Below, in pieces: positions 39,024 to 47,881 of a stretch of DNA of 64,000 nt. The stretch comes from Rhodothermales bacterium. Its GTDB lineage: Bacteria; Bacteroidota; Rhodothermia; Rhodothermales; Bin80. How positions within the stretch are numbered: the stretch's first letter is position 1; each line of letters starts with the position of its first letter. The position numbers and the translations under genes are program-made. The stretch spans positions 1-64,000 of the forward strand of contig CATQHT010000003.1 of NCBI GenBank assembly GCA_958296045.1, written 5' to 3'. The notes below the pieces were generated by a model. It worked only from the letters and a program-made list of their open reading frames with translations. It made no database searches and was not told where the DNA came from.

Positions 39024-39463
39024 ACATTCCCGAAGATTATGATCCAGCAGGGGGAGGGCCGGGGTATTCGGGCGCAAATTCCACCTGTACCGCTGCGTCG
39101 GACTTGCCGCCAGATAGCGACTATACCACGGTCAACACCACTTGCGACACCTTACCTGCCATGGACGGTTTCCGGGGTCAAATCATAGCCCATGAGCGCC
39201 GACACGAGGCCGGATATAATGCGTGTCTGTCCAGCCACCGCGCGCGCAAGTTTTTGAAAGCATACGAAGAGTTGGTCCGCCCCGATCTGGCCAAATGGAC
39301 GACTAGGGCGAGGGAGCTGATGGCGGATTTCTGGAATCAGCTTAGAGTTTCAGGAACCGGGATTCAAGGGGATAAAGCCAGCAACAGTTTCTGGCTTAAC
39401 GACGGCAGTTGGCGGCACGTTAGACCAGCGATAGCCGCGCACAGTGGCTCGTATGGCTGTTAA
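39024..39463 (+). pseudogene. Surface lipoprotein gene, 3' part with HExxH motif
   Basis: Directly after the right end of IS21 copy A (duplicated ACATTCC at 39024-39030) the interrupted frame resumes as IPEDYDPAGGG and reads to TAA at 39461-39463. It contains IIAHERRHEAGYN; HERRH fits the H-E-x-x-H zinc-binding pattern of metallopeptidases. No third ligand was identified, so catalysis is speculative. Removing the element and one duplicate gives an unbroken junction. Confidence 0.75.
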
Positions 39464-39477
39464 CCACGAAGACTACC

Positions 39478-40005
39478 ATGAAAAACGTACTGTTTATTCT
39501 GCTGCTGCTGCCAGCGTTCAGTAGCGCGGCGCAGTATTCGCAATACAAAAGGACACCCCCCACTCCAGAGGATGCCCTGCGGTCCCTGAAGACAGGCGAC
39601 GACGATGCAGCGGTCGTTGTGCTGCGTCAGATATACGAGGAAAGGCCTGCGGCGGAGCTGGATGCATTCGCGGCCGCGCTCGAAGAGCTGTACCTGAACG
39701 GAACGGAGCAGGAGTACCGAACCGCTCGTTGGGCTTTATTTTCTGCAGGTTTAGAAGGAGGTAGCGGAACGCGCTACGCGCGTGCCATGGACGTACTCAT
39801 ACGTATGTACGAGTCGATCAAAGATCAACCGGGCCACCCCAAAGCGATCATGACGTTGAGCGCAATTAAGGGTACGGGGGGTATTGCCTACATGCGCCGG
39901 ATCTTGGAGACTAGCGAGAAGCCGCCGCGGTGTGTACTCGTACCCGATCCTTACCGTGACCCTGCGCTGCCGCCAGAAAACGTGTGCCCTAACAAATCAA
40001 CCTAG
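39478..40005 (+). CDS. Small exported helical protein of unknown function
   Basis: A 175-residue protein with a clear Sec signal (MKNVLFILLLLPAFSSAAQ). The mature part is largely helical, with TPR-like or HEAT-like pieces (DALRSLKTGDDDAAVVVLRQ, then MTLSAIKGTGGIAYMRRIL). It begins 14 bases after the end of the interrupted lipoprotein gene and was likely cotranscribed with it before the IS21 insertion. No family recognised. Confidence 0.7.
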   Translation: MKNVLFILLLLPAFSSAAQYSQYKRTPPTPEDALRSLKTGDDDAAVVVLRQIYEERPAAELDAFAAALEELYLNGTEQEYRTARWALFSAGLEGGSGTRYARAMDVLIRMYESIKDQPGHPKAIMTLSAIKGTGGIAYMRRILETSEKPPRCVLVPDPYRDPALPPENVCPNKST

Positions 40006-40036
40006 TGTGATGCTGCCGCGGCACTTAATTACTTGG

Positions 40037-40753
40037 CTAGGCGGTGAAGCGGTAGACCTTCTCGACTTTGGACGTAACAAGGTGCGCCAGCAACGATTCA
40101 TGTACTCGCCCGCTGGGAATAGTGCGCGCAGGGAGTGGAGCGATACGCAGCCCCTTCGAAGGATCGGTGCTATGCGCAAATACGCGGCGCCTATAGTTGA
40201 TCACCTTCAGGTACCCTGGCACCGACGCTACCACCTTGGAACTCTCAATTCGAATCGGTTTCCAGCCTTCAAGGTCCCCATCGGGGTTAAGAAAGATCTC
40301 TTCCCTTGGCAGGTCGTCTGGCAGTTTGCTACGCTGCCCTTAGCGCCGCGTCTTGGGTTTGGCGTTCGCGCGATGGTCCTTAGTCGGTGTGCCCTGTACA
40401 CCCGGGCGCGAGACCGACGTATCTGCGGTCGCTGACGGTGGCGGCTTCTGATCCGCTGTCGCGCGGATGTCGTCGCTCACAGGCGGCTTTGGCTTCTCAC
40501 GCGCCTGTAAGCGCTCGCTTGTGCTGCCGAAGAGCTTTTGGGAGAGCTCACTGAGCTGGTCTTTGAGCTTGGCCATATCCTCGGCCAGACCTGCGGTCGT
40601 TGCCTCCGACCGCTGCCGTTGCGTACGCTCCTCGCTATGCAGGCGCCGCCAATGGTCACGCTCCGAACGAAGCCGCTCGACCACCGCGCGATGGTCCAGC
40701 TTGAGCCTCGCGCAACGCGGACAGGGGCGCTCCTGGGCAGGGATACTTGGCAC
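40037..40753 (-). pseudogene. IS66 transposase TnpC, N-terminal remnants
   Basis: On the minus strand, 40753 to 40340 encodes the N-terminal coiled coil and linker of an IS66 TnpC (ELSQKLFGSTSERLQ), preceded by an unusual C-x-x-C start (CPRCARLK). After a stop, a second frame from about 40234 to 40037 reads VINYRRRVFAHSTDPSKG and LLAHLVTSKVEKVYRF, like the zinc-finger/central part of TnpC. The catalytic C-terminal half is absent. Several breaks make this a dead remnant. Confidence 0.75.
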
Positions 40754-40760
40754 GCCCTAT

Positions 40761-41138
40761 TTACTCATGGCATTTGCAAGTCGTTTCATCAATTTTATGT
40801 GAAGATAGTTGTGAATCGGAACCCCGCAATCGGCATCGATAGCGTACCGTCGAAAGCCGTACCCCGTCCAAGGGCATCATGGGCTCCGTCCATAAAGGCG
40901 TCGCGGTCTCTGGCAGCTCAAACGTCCGCGACTCGAGACGCTTGTTGTACAAAACCCATCCGCTGCGATCCCAAACCAGAAATGTGATATGTGTCCGACG
41001 GCAGTTGATGAAAACGAACACATCGCCCAAGAGAGGATCTCGCTTCATGCCCGAGCACACCAGACCGCACAACCCGTCAAAGCCTTTGCGCATGTCCGTA
41101 GGCTCCCGGCAAAAATGAAACACGTGCGACGGCCCCAA
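40761..41138 (-). CDS. IS66 accessory protein TnpB (Orf2), remnant element
   Basis: A 125-residue frame starting at TTG with GPSHVFHFCREPTDMRKGFD. The segment P-T-D-M-R-K-G-F-D-G-L and the later WDRSGWVLYNKRLESRTF are diagnostic for IS66 TnpB. The frame itself is open, but the neighbouring IS66 genes are broken, so it is functionally part of a dead element. It follows the tnpA relic by two bases. Confidence 0.8.
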   Translation of the reverse strand: MGPSHVFHFCREPTDMRKGFDGLCGLVCSGMKRDPLLGDVFVFINCRRTHITFLVWDRSGWVLYNKRLESRTFELPETATPLWTEPMMPLDGVRLSTVRYRCRLRGSDSQLSSHKIDETTCKCHE

Positions 41139-41140
41139 TG

Positions 41141-41454
41141 CTAATATGACTGGCTCCGCTCACGCTGTAACGCAGACCCGAGAAAGTCCGCCGATACCGG
41201 CGTGTACACGCGCAGACGCGCGCCGCCTGGAAACTCGACCTCCATCAACGCCCGCTCATGTACCTCCGGTGACGATACCTCCACCAAGGCGCCCGAAGCC
41301 CGAGACACAGATGCCGCGTACTTCTTGCGCCAGTAGTAAAAACCACGCTCCGACAGGCCGTGCTCAAGGCAAAACGCCTTCAGGCTCTGCGCACAACCAA
41401 AAAACGCTCCACCAGCGGAAACATGTCGTCCAAACTACGACGTAACGATGCCAT
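41141..41454 (-). pseudogene. IS66 TnpA (Orf1), frameshifted
   Basis: The minus strand reads MASLRRSLDDMFPLVERFLV then a TGA after VVRRA; one base over it continues as LKAFCLEHGLSERGFYYWRK, the conserved IS66 TnpA segment, to a TAG at 41141-41143. A single frameshift near 41394 splits the gene. With tnpB and the tnpC remnants it forms a decayed IS66 element at about 40010-41480. Confidence 0.7.
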
Positions 41455-41687
41455 TGCACCCCCAGGTAAGTTGCTCACTGACCGACGCAACAATATCGGC
41501 AGCTCAAGCCCCTCAACGTAATATGTACACTACGGGACACTTCTTCCCCGCCGGTGACGACCACTACATGCCTGGAGCTATCCCATAGACACCTGCTCGG
41601 TATCGCAAATCCAAGCCGTCAGGTCACGACTGAGGATGCTCCCAACCTGCCTGGAGCAGACGCTACGGCATAACCACATAGAACCCC

Positions 41688-41936
41688 ATGAAGGTTTTGA
41701 GTGTGGTGTCGCAGAAGGGCGGTGTGGGCAAGACCACGCTTGCGCTGCATTGGGCGGTGGAAGCGCACCGTCAACACTCCGACCCGGTGGCAATCCTAGA
41801 TTTGGATGTCCAGGCTTCGGCGGTACGGTGGTATCAGCGTCGCGAGGCGGAACACCCTCTCGTGCTGCAGGCCGATGCATCCAGGACCAAAGAGGCTGTG
41901 GCCGCATGCAGGGCGAGGGCATGTCCTGGCAATTAA
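41688..41936 (+). pseudogene. ParA-family ATPase, 3'-truncated
   Basis: An 82-residue stub starting MKVLSVVSQKGGVGKTTLAL, with the deviant Walker A motif K-G-G-V-G-K-T-T of ParA/MinD ATPases, and later LDLDVQASAVRWYQRREAE. These match small plasmid-type ParA partition proteins. After residue 75 the family similarity ends in CRARACPGN and a stop; the catalytic remainder is absent. It may be a relic of a plasmid or integrative element, next to the IS66 wreck. Confidence 0.75.
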
Positions 41937-42020
41937 CGGATGCTATGTAGCAGCCATATTTTTGAAACCACTTATGAGATGTGGCGTATCTTTTGCAGCA
42001 GTCACCAAACGACGCTTGCT

Positions 42021-42152
42021 ATGAAACGCTACATAAAGCGACTCTGCATCCCGATTGCCATAGGGCTTCTAGCGCTGGGGATAGGTGCCGTAAGCGGTAC
42101 GGTTGCCTTGACCACGGAGGAGGAAGAAGCCGGTTGTGAGTTCAATTGGTGA
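42021..42152 (+). CDS. Short membrane peptide
   Basis: A 43-residue frame (MKRYIKRLCIPIAIGLLALG) with a basic N-terminus, one hydrophobic segment and an acidic tail TTEEEEAGCEF. It resembles a signal-anchor peptide. No family recognised. It lies between the ParA stub and an intron-like segment and could be a chance frame. Confidence 0.35.
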   Translation: MKRYIKRLCIPIAIGLLALGIGAVSGTVALTTEEEEAGCEFNW

Positions 42153-42416
42153 CCATAGTAGCTATGAAGCCAGCGAACAACGCGTGGGTGACCACGGTGC
42201 TGAGCCGGTGGAGCCAAGGGTCGCACCCAAAGGGAAAGTGGGAAGCCGGGTTCATACCGGACGCTGCGCCGGATATGGTGAATCTGTACGATGGCTGCGG
42301 ACTCAGAGCCACAGCCGCGGCCTACCGCTTACGGCTGGAAGTGGATAATACCCTTCCTAACGTCATGCGCGGGAGCGCGACCTGCGGGAAGAGCCGTGTG
42401 AGGTAAGAGCCTGGCG
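42150..42416 (+). mobile_element. Group II intron 3'-domain-like relic (no RT)
   Basis: The sequence contains GGAAAGTGGGAAGCCGGGTT and then GAAGAGCCGTGTGAGGT, which resemble the stretches before and within domain V of bacterial group II introns (GAGCCGU...). A hairpin with AGGT/GCCT around an AAGA loop and flanking GCCG/CGGT pairing can be drawn, but the canonical 3' strand ACGGTTC is degenerate. No reverse transcriptase frame is present. It lies just before a propeller lipoprotein gene. Confidence 0.35.
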
Positions 42417-42578
42417 GTGAGGGTCCCGCGCGCTACTCAACAGCCAACTTCCCGACATCCAACCCGAAATGCTATGCTACTCTACCCCGACTCCAAATCG
42501 TGTGTCACGCTCGTGGGCACATTCCGTGCTGTATGTGCCCAGACTAGTGGCTGTGGTCGCCGTACGCCACCGCCGACG

Positions 42579-43769
42579 GTGCGTACGCTGCACCGAGTAG
42601 CAGCACACCCCCAGCGTTGGTTTCTCCTGCGATTGATGCTGTTCATGTTAATACTTCCTGCTTGCAAGAACTCGGAAGAGCGTGCGGCCCCATCTACGGC
42701 ACGCAGCATCAGCCATCCAACTCAGGACAATCTTCCTGGCAGATCGGAAGTTACACATACCATCCCAATGGGCGATGGGATTCACGGCAGAGATGAGATT
42801 CACGAACTTGCGCGAGCTTTGCTAACGACAAAAGAACTACTCACTATCGGTGTTCTCGAAGGTGATGATCACGAGATGTTAGGTCGTGTAGACGATATTG
42901 CCGTGGATCATTTCGGGAATATTTTCATACTCGATTCTCGAAGAGCTAATGTACGCATCTTCCATCCGGATGGCAGTTTCATTACATCTTTTGGCCGTGC
43001 TGGTGAAGCACCAGGCGAATTCTGGAGGCCACATAGTCTCGCTATAACCAGCCAACGGCAAGTGATGGTCATGGACAGTCGGGCAATCACGGTTTTTGAT
43101 CATGTGGATTCCACTGTTGTATTAGACACAACTGTGCATGTCCCATTCGCAATGCTAAATGGTTGCGCATTTGACTCTGACATCTTTGCACATGCCATAT
43201 GGAGGGAACGAGACAAGGTCATCCACGCCATAGGGATGGCGGATGCTCAGATTCATTCATTTAGAGGGACATATTCCTCTAACAGTCCACTAGTGCGATC
43301 CTCTCTATCTTTGGGCAACATCGCCTGCGATACAGGGACAAATACAGTAGTGTTTGCCTCTCGTTATTTTCCAGTAGTTACTGCCTATTCTCGACAAGGT
43401 GTTACGCAGTGGATAACAACGCTCTCAGATTTTCAATCCCTTACAATTACAGAAAATCAAGACGAAAGGGGGCTTGGATTCTACACTAATGCCGATGGCT
43501 TTTCTGACGAGATCAGGCATATTCAGGTTGCTTTTGGCAGTGTGATTGTCCAAGTTGCTAGGCAAACACCCGAGAGCGTATTAGCGCTCCAGGATTATGG
43601 AGCCATTCTTACGTACATACTTGATATACGCACTGGGAATGGATTGTATGTCAACGATTCACTGCCCTTTATTTATCATATTGGGCACGGACGTGTGTAT
43701 ATGGCTACAAACACCCCCTATCCTCAGGTCGTAATTTATGAAATCAATTTGCCTTCACCAAAATCATAG
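42579..43769 (+). CDS. 6-bladed beta-propeller lipoprotein
   Basis: The mature region is 6-bladed propeller/NHL-like: RVDDIAVDHFGNIFILDSRR, VRIFHPDGSFITSFG and then EFWRPHSLAIT. A lipoprotein signal RWFLLRLMLFMLILPAC precedes it with an L-P-A-C lipobox. The start is uncertain: a GTG at 42579 gives a good signal with basic n-region; the frame is open back to 42417, inside intron-like sequence. Same general class as 26245-27348. The A/T-richer coding stretch from about 42.8 kb differs from surrounding genes, suggesting transfer. Confidence 0.68.
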   Translation: MRTLHRVAAHPQRWFLLRLMLFMLILPACKNSEERAAPSTARSISHPTQDNLPGRSEVTHTIPMGDGIHGRDEIHELARALLTTKELLTIGVLEGDDHEMLGRVDDIAVDHFGNIFILDSRRANVRIFHPDGSFITSFGRAGEAPGEFWRPHSLAITSQRQVMVMDSRAITVFDHVDSTVVLDTTVHVPFAMLNGCAFDSDIFAHAIWRERDKVIHAIGMADAQIHSFRGTYSSNSPLVRSSLSLGNIACDTGTNTVVFASRYFPVVTAYSRQGVTQWITTLSDFQSLTITENQDERGLGFYTNADGFSDEIRHIQVAFGSVIVQVARQTPESVLALQDYGAILTYILDIRTGNGLYVNDSLPFIYHIGHGRVYMATNTPYPQVVIYEINLPSPKS

Positions 43770-43802
43770 ACTAGATTCTCAATACGCAATGATTATGTTC
43801 GC

Positions 43803-44217
43803 TCATATTCTCGTAGAGTGGGGTTGATTTAAGCCGGTAAGCTGCTCACGCAGCGCCGGAAGATACGCGGCGTGGCCCAAGCGGTACATCCCTGCTTCCA
43901 TGGCCATCAGGTCAAGGGCCATAAAGGCACTGTGCCGACCTGATGGCATCCAGTCTGAGCGTTGGCGCAAGCGCCCACAGAGTCGCTGCGCCAGACGCGT
44001 AATCACGCGCGTCGTCGTTAAGCTGCGCCCCAATGCCACATAGGCCCCGGCACCGTGCACTGTGAGCGTCTCTTCCAACCCCTTGGCCAACGCGCGGCCA
44101 GCCGGCTCATTGATGCGGTGCACCCGTTGTTGCAGCCGCTTCAGGGCCCCAAGAGCATCACCATATTCCAGCACGCCCCATGCATGATGCAGCGCACGGC
44201 CCACCTCCAGACAATAC
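43803..44217 (-). pseudogene. Transposase C-terminal fragment (Mutator-like)
   Basis: Minus-strand reading from the right end of IS21 copy B: CLEVGRALHHAWGVLEYGDA, then GLEETLTVHGAGAYVALGRS, RSLTTTRVITRLAQRL and MEAGMYRLGHAAYLPALRE. The GLEETLTxH and LGRSLxTT motifs resemble the end of Mutator/IS256-superfamily-like transposases. The N-terminal two-thirds is missing, cut at 44217 by the IS21 copy. Family call by motif memory only. Confidence 0.5.
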
Positions 44218-44350
44218 TGCATATTCCACGAAAAAAACCACTCGTTCCACGGCAAATCGACCAGTGATTCCACGGTTAATCGACCACCTGATCCGCCGCG
44301 CTGAGTCCGCGCTGGGTGGTTCTGCATCGTAACTGTTCTGGGTACCATTT

Positions 44351-44800
44351 TCACGGCTGTCTGGCTTCAGTTACGCTTGTCTTCTCTGGAAGGTTCTGCC
44401 ATTGTGGCAGACGCTGTCTCATGGACTCTCCCTTCAGCGCGATGTGGTGTGCATTGTGAATGAGGCGATCCAGGATGGCATCTGCGAGTGTTGGGTCTTC
44501 CATGCCTTCGTGCCACACACTCACAGGCATCTGGCTGGTAACGACGATGGATCCTTTCTGATACCGATCATCGATAAGCTCAAGCAGGTCCCGCTGGTGC
44601 AGCGCATTGATTCGTGACAACCCCCAGTCATCGAGAACCAGGAGGTGGAAGCGCGTCAACTGCTTCAGCAGTTTCAGGAAGCGTCCGTCCCCGTGCGCGA
44701 GTTGCAGATCTTCCAGAAGACGATGCAGTCGGTGGTAGCGTACGGTGAACCCCTCCATGCAGGCTTTATGCGCCAGCGCGCACGCCACGAAGCTCTTACC
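44351..44800 (-). pseudogene. istB: IstB, C-terminal part of copy B
   Basis: Reads from GGTAAGAGCTTCG in the Walker A codons to the stop, giving SFVACALAHKACMEGF and the Walker B LLVLDDWG, nearly identical to copy A. The N-terminal part is at 49105-49439. The break lies within GVGK. Confidence 0.9.
44796..44800. repeat. 5-bp target duplication of the IS1634-like insert (TTACC), left
   Basis: TTACC at 44796-44800 recurs at 49105-49109. On the minus strand it reads GGTAA and overlaps the lysine codon of the IstB P-loop. It marks the insertion that split istB. Confidence 0.82.
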
Positions 44801-45009
44801 TCAAGTTTATCAATTGCGCCCCATGCGCAGCGAAATCGGGGTTTATTTTGTGGCAATATGGCCTCAAATTATGTGTTATACCTATGATCCATATGGCTTT
44901 GATACCTTTTTTTTCTCAAAATACCCAATGTAGTGGAATTGTCCAGAACCATTTCGCTGCAAAGCCGTATATTGACGCATGGGCACCCGATACCCGCACG
45001 CTCACACGC

Positions 45010-45688
45010 ATGTACATCCGCGCCAAGACACGCATCCTTAAATCAGGTGCCAAGGCCACCAGCTACGCGCTGGTCGAATGCCACCGTATCAAGGGCGCTC
45101 CTAAACAGCGGACCGTCCTCAACCTGGGCCAATCCTTCGCAATCCCCAAAGAACAATGGCGCGCATTGATCCTCCATATTGACGAGGGCTTACGAGGACA
45201 GAGCCGCCTAGCGTTTGAGAGTGAAGGCCTCCGCCATGCCAGCGAGACCATCGTTGAGAAGCTGCTGGAAAAGGGCTACAACGTGGACGACCCACGCGAC
45301 GACCGGGATGCCGTCATCATTGATGAAGTCCATCATACCGACACTCGTACCGTCGGAGGCGAACGTGTGGCGCTGAAAGCGTTGCAGCTGTTGGGATTCG
45401 CAAAGTCCTTGCGAATGCTGACGTTGCGCGAAGATCAGATTCACCTGGCGACGGCGCTGGTGGTCGGGCGCATGCTCTTGCCCGGCAGTGAACGACATAC
45501 GCATGAATGGATGCACGAACGATCCAGCATCCTGGAGTTACTGCACTGCGACCTCCCCAGTCTGAGCAGCCTTTACCGTATCGGAGATGCCCTCTACGAG
45601 CACCGTTAGTCGATCATGGATGCACTCTTCGGCACCACGAAGGAGCTCATAGGATTCAGCGAAACCATTGCCTTCTTTGACCTGACCA
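45010..45688 (+). pseudogene. IS1634-type transposase, N-terminal part with a stop
   Basis: From MYIRAKTRILKSGAKATSYA, with LVECHRIKGAPKQRTVLNLG, as in IS1634-family transposases. A TAG at 45607-45609 interrupts the frame after GDALYEHR; the frame then continues (SIMDALFGTTKELIGF) through FFDLT up to the insertion point at 45688. In relatives the motif D-L-T-N follows, containing the first catalytic Asp. Here the gene resumes at 47882 in frame. Confidence 0.8.
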
Positions 45689-47340
45689 CGACGTGGAATC
45701 AAAAAGTCGTTTTCGCTGGCCGGTGAGGCCAGGGGCGTGTCGGAGCGTTGCTTGGGGTCTGCTGAGGGTGCCAGCGGAATGCAATGGCATACGGTGACTT
45801 CAGTTTTGCCGACGCGTACTTCGCGAACCAAGAGCCGAACCAACTGCTGCCGTTCCGTGATGGACAGGTCCTTTTCGCCTTCGTGCATCCGCGCCACAAA
45901 TTTCTGAACACTGTGGGCGAGCGTCAAGGTAGACGCGGCGTCCATCCGATCGGCCTGTAGTGCCCTGAGCTCGGATTCAATGGCCCGCTGTCGCGTTTGC
46001 AGCGGTCCGGTTCGATCGCGCAGCTCGTCCAGATTTATAAGGCCTTGCTGGTATGCATCCACCAGTCGGCGGCTTTGCCTTCCACAGCTCAGACGCTCCT
46101 TTTGCAACTCGTCCTTGCGCCGTTGCGCTGGGCCCTTGTTCCGTGCCGCTTTGGTTCGACGACCAATCTCGGCCTGAATGAGTTCAGGAGCTTCCAGCAA
46201 TCCCACCACCGCCTTCCACACCTTTACGTCGAGATCTTCGGCGTTGACGGAGGGGTTGTCGCATACGGCGCCTTCGGGAAACCGCCAGCCCTCCGTCCCA
46301 TTACACCGATAGTATTTTCTGCGGCTGTTCTTATGTTGGAGCCGTCCCATCGCATATCCGCAATGCGCGCAGATACATAGCCCCTGCAAAAGACTTGGCG
46401 CACGCGTGTTTCGCACCGAAAAGCGACGGTTATGTTTGCGCCGCTCTTTGGCACGTTGGAAGGTTGCTTCGTCAACAATTGGTGGCACGCGCAAGGTAAT
46501 CCACTCTTCTCGTGGACGAGCCGTTCGTGAATACAATCTCCGCACGGCGCCGTTCTTGCTGCGTCCGGTGCGATTGTGCCGAACCCGTTTCTCCGATGTC
46601 ATCGTCTTCTGATACGCCGCCTTACCAATGTAAGCCTCATTGCGCAGGATGCTGGAAATGGTGGAGATGCCCCAGTACTTTGCGTGTCGGGGATTGTGGC
46701 CCAGTGCATCCAGTTTCCGTGCCACTACCGGAATGGTGCCGCCCTTTTCGGTATAAAGCTTGAAAATCAGACGCACGACCGCCGCTTCGGAGGCATTGAT
46801 CACCAATCGTGCGCCGGAGGTCTCCGTCTTACGGATCAGGTCATAACCGTAAGGGGGCTTGCTGATCATGTTCAGAGAGCCCTGGCGGGCCCGATAGAGT
46901 TTGCCGCGGCGAGAGCGCTCAGCAATCTGCGTACGCTCATACTCTGACAGGACGGACAGAATCTGGCGCAGCAGTACCTGCTGCGGCGTCGCGTTATCGG
47001 GCTCTTCTACGAAGACGATACGGGTGTTGTATCGTTCAAACTCTTCCTGAAGCAGAACCTGATAGGCGAACTTACGACTGAGCCGATCGGGAGACAAGAC
47101 CAACACATACGCCAGGACGCCGTGGGCGACCAGGTCGCGCAAGGCGTCCAATCCGGGGCGAGCGAGGGTGGCACCACTGTAGCCGTTGTCAGCAAAGATC
47201 TGCTGCTTATCGATGGCCCAGCCACGCTCACGCGCATTCATCAGCACGGCCTCCAGTTGACTGTTAATTGTCTGCTGGCGCCGCTGGCTCTCGCTGGATA
47301 CGCGCACGTACACGGCCGCGATCTTCTCTTCTTGCTTCAT
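45538..47340 (-). CDS. Large serine recombinase
   Basis: A 600-residue frame. N-terminal resolvase domain with catalytic Ser in AAVYVRVSSESQ (about residue 15), LSPDRLSRKF and SEYERTQIAERSRRG; a recombinase domain from about residue 160 (KPPYGYDLIRK, GISTISSILRNEAYIGK); a zinc ribbon CICAHCGYAMGRLQ; and a coiled coil near residues 395-460. It would catalyse integration and excision of its unit. From about residue 551 the frame crosses the unit boundary into IS1634 DNA, so the last 50 residues are target-derived. Confidence 0.92.
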   Translation of the reverse strand: MKQEEKIAAVYVRVSSESQRRQQTINSQLEAVLMNARERGWAIDKQQIFADNGYSGATLARPGLDALRDLVAHGVLAYVLVLSPDRLSRKFAYQVLLQEEFERYNTRIVFVEEPDNATPQQVLLRQILSVLSEYERTQIAERSRRGKLYRARQGSLNMISKPPYGYDLIRKTETSGARLVINASEAAVVRLIFKLYTEKGGTIPVVARKLDALGHNPRHAKYWGISTISSILRNEAYIGKAAYQKTMTSEKRVRHNRTGRSKNGAVRRLYSRTARPREEWITLRVPPIVDEATFQRAKERRKHNRRFSVRNTRAPSLLQGLCICAHCGYAMGRLQHKNSRRKYYRCNGTEGWRFPEGAVCDNPSVNAEDLDVKVWKAVVGLLEAPELIQAEIGRRTKAARNKGPAQRRKDELQKERLSCGRQSRRLVDAYQQGLINLDELRDRTGPLQTRQRAIESELRALQADRMDAASTLTLAHSVQKFVARMHEGEKDLSITERQQLVRLLVREVRVGKTEVTVCHCIPLAPSADPKQRSDTPLASPASENDFLIPRRGQVKEGNGFAESYELLRGAEECIHDRLTVLVEGISDTVKAAQTGEVAVQ

Positions 47341-47452
47341 GCGAGGATGTATTGTTGTCCGAAATCCAGGGCTGCACCAACAGCTCGTAGGCCTGGGCTA
47401 TGCGCTGCTGCGCAGCCCGGTCCGGTTTGTATGTCAGGCGGATGGGACGCAT
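47264..47452 (-). CDS. Small protein upstream of the recombinase
   Basis: A 62-residue frame beginning MRPIRLTYKPDRAAQQRIAQ and continuing AYELLVQPWI. It sits directly after the RHH-like gene and overlaps the first 77 bases of the recombinase gene in another frame. The tight packing suggests a co-expressed accessory protein, as I recall from similar recombinase units. The last part, overlapping the recombinase, is less protein-like. Confidence 0.5.
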   Translation of the reverse strand: MRPIRLTYKPDRAAQQRIAQAYELLVQPWISDNNTSSHEARREDRGRVRARIQREPAAPADN

Positions 47453-47773
47453 TCACGGTGAATCGCTGTCCAAAAGACGCGCCAGCGCTCGAGCCACCAG
47501 CGCCCCCAGACTCACACCGGTATGGCGTGCACGAGCCCGCGCACGCGCAAGCAGAGCCACGGGAATCCGGACACTCAGGGGCGCGGTAGCCTCCGCCCGA
47601 GCCAGCGAAGAATCCGCTTCGCGCGCCGCACGGACGTAACGGGAAGCCTGCACCCGGGAGAGATCGAACCGTGCGGCAAGCATGCGCGCCGCTTCTGCGG
47701 CGCTGTGCTCCCGACACAGCACCTTGGCTGCAGCCACGCGCTCGGCGCGCTCCGTCAGTGTGGCTCGTTTCAT
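47453..47773 (-). CDS. RHH-like small regulatory protein
   Basis: A 106-residue Arg/Ala-rich protein. The middle (SAAEAARMLAARFDLSRVQA) looks like a helix-turn-helix, and the end (APLSVRIPVALLARARARAR then TGVSLGALVARALARLL) looks like a ribbon-helix-helix motif, as in DNA-binding antitoxin or copy-number regulators. It is the first gene of the serine-recombinase unit, so it may control recombinase expression or assist attachment-site binding. The product identity is inferred. Confidence 0.6.
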   Translation of the reverse strand: MKRATLTERAERVAAAKVLCREHSAAEAARMLAARFDLSRVQASRYVRAAREADSSLARAEATAPLSVRIPVALLARARARARHTGVSLGALVARALARLLDSDSP

Positions 47774-47881
47774 GCATCCTATAATACCAAAACTATATGA
47801 TCATATGCAAATGATCCATCACTAGGGCCGGGCGAAAACACGATCCAGCCGCAGCAGTCTTTTTGATTCCATGTTGTCACC

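Noticed and set aside
43803..44354. 183-codon minus-strand gene as a single protein
   Set aside because: Its first third is IS21 end sequence; only 43803-44217 looks like transposase.
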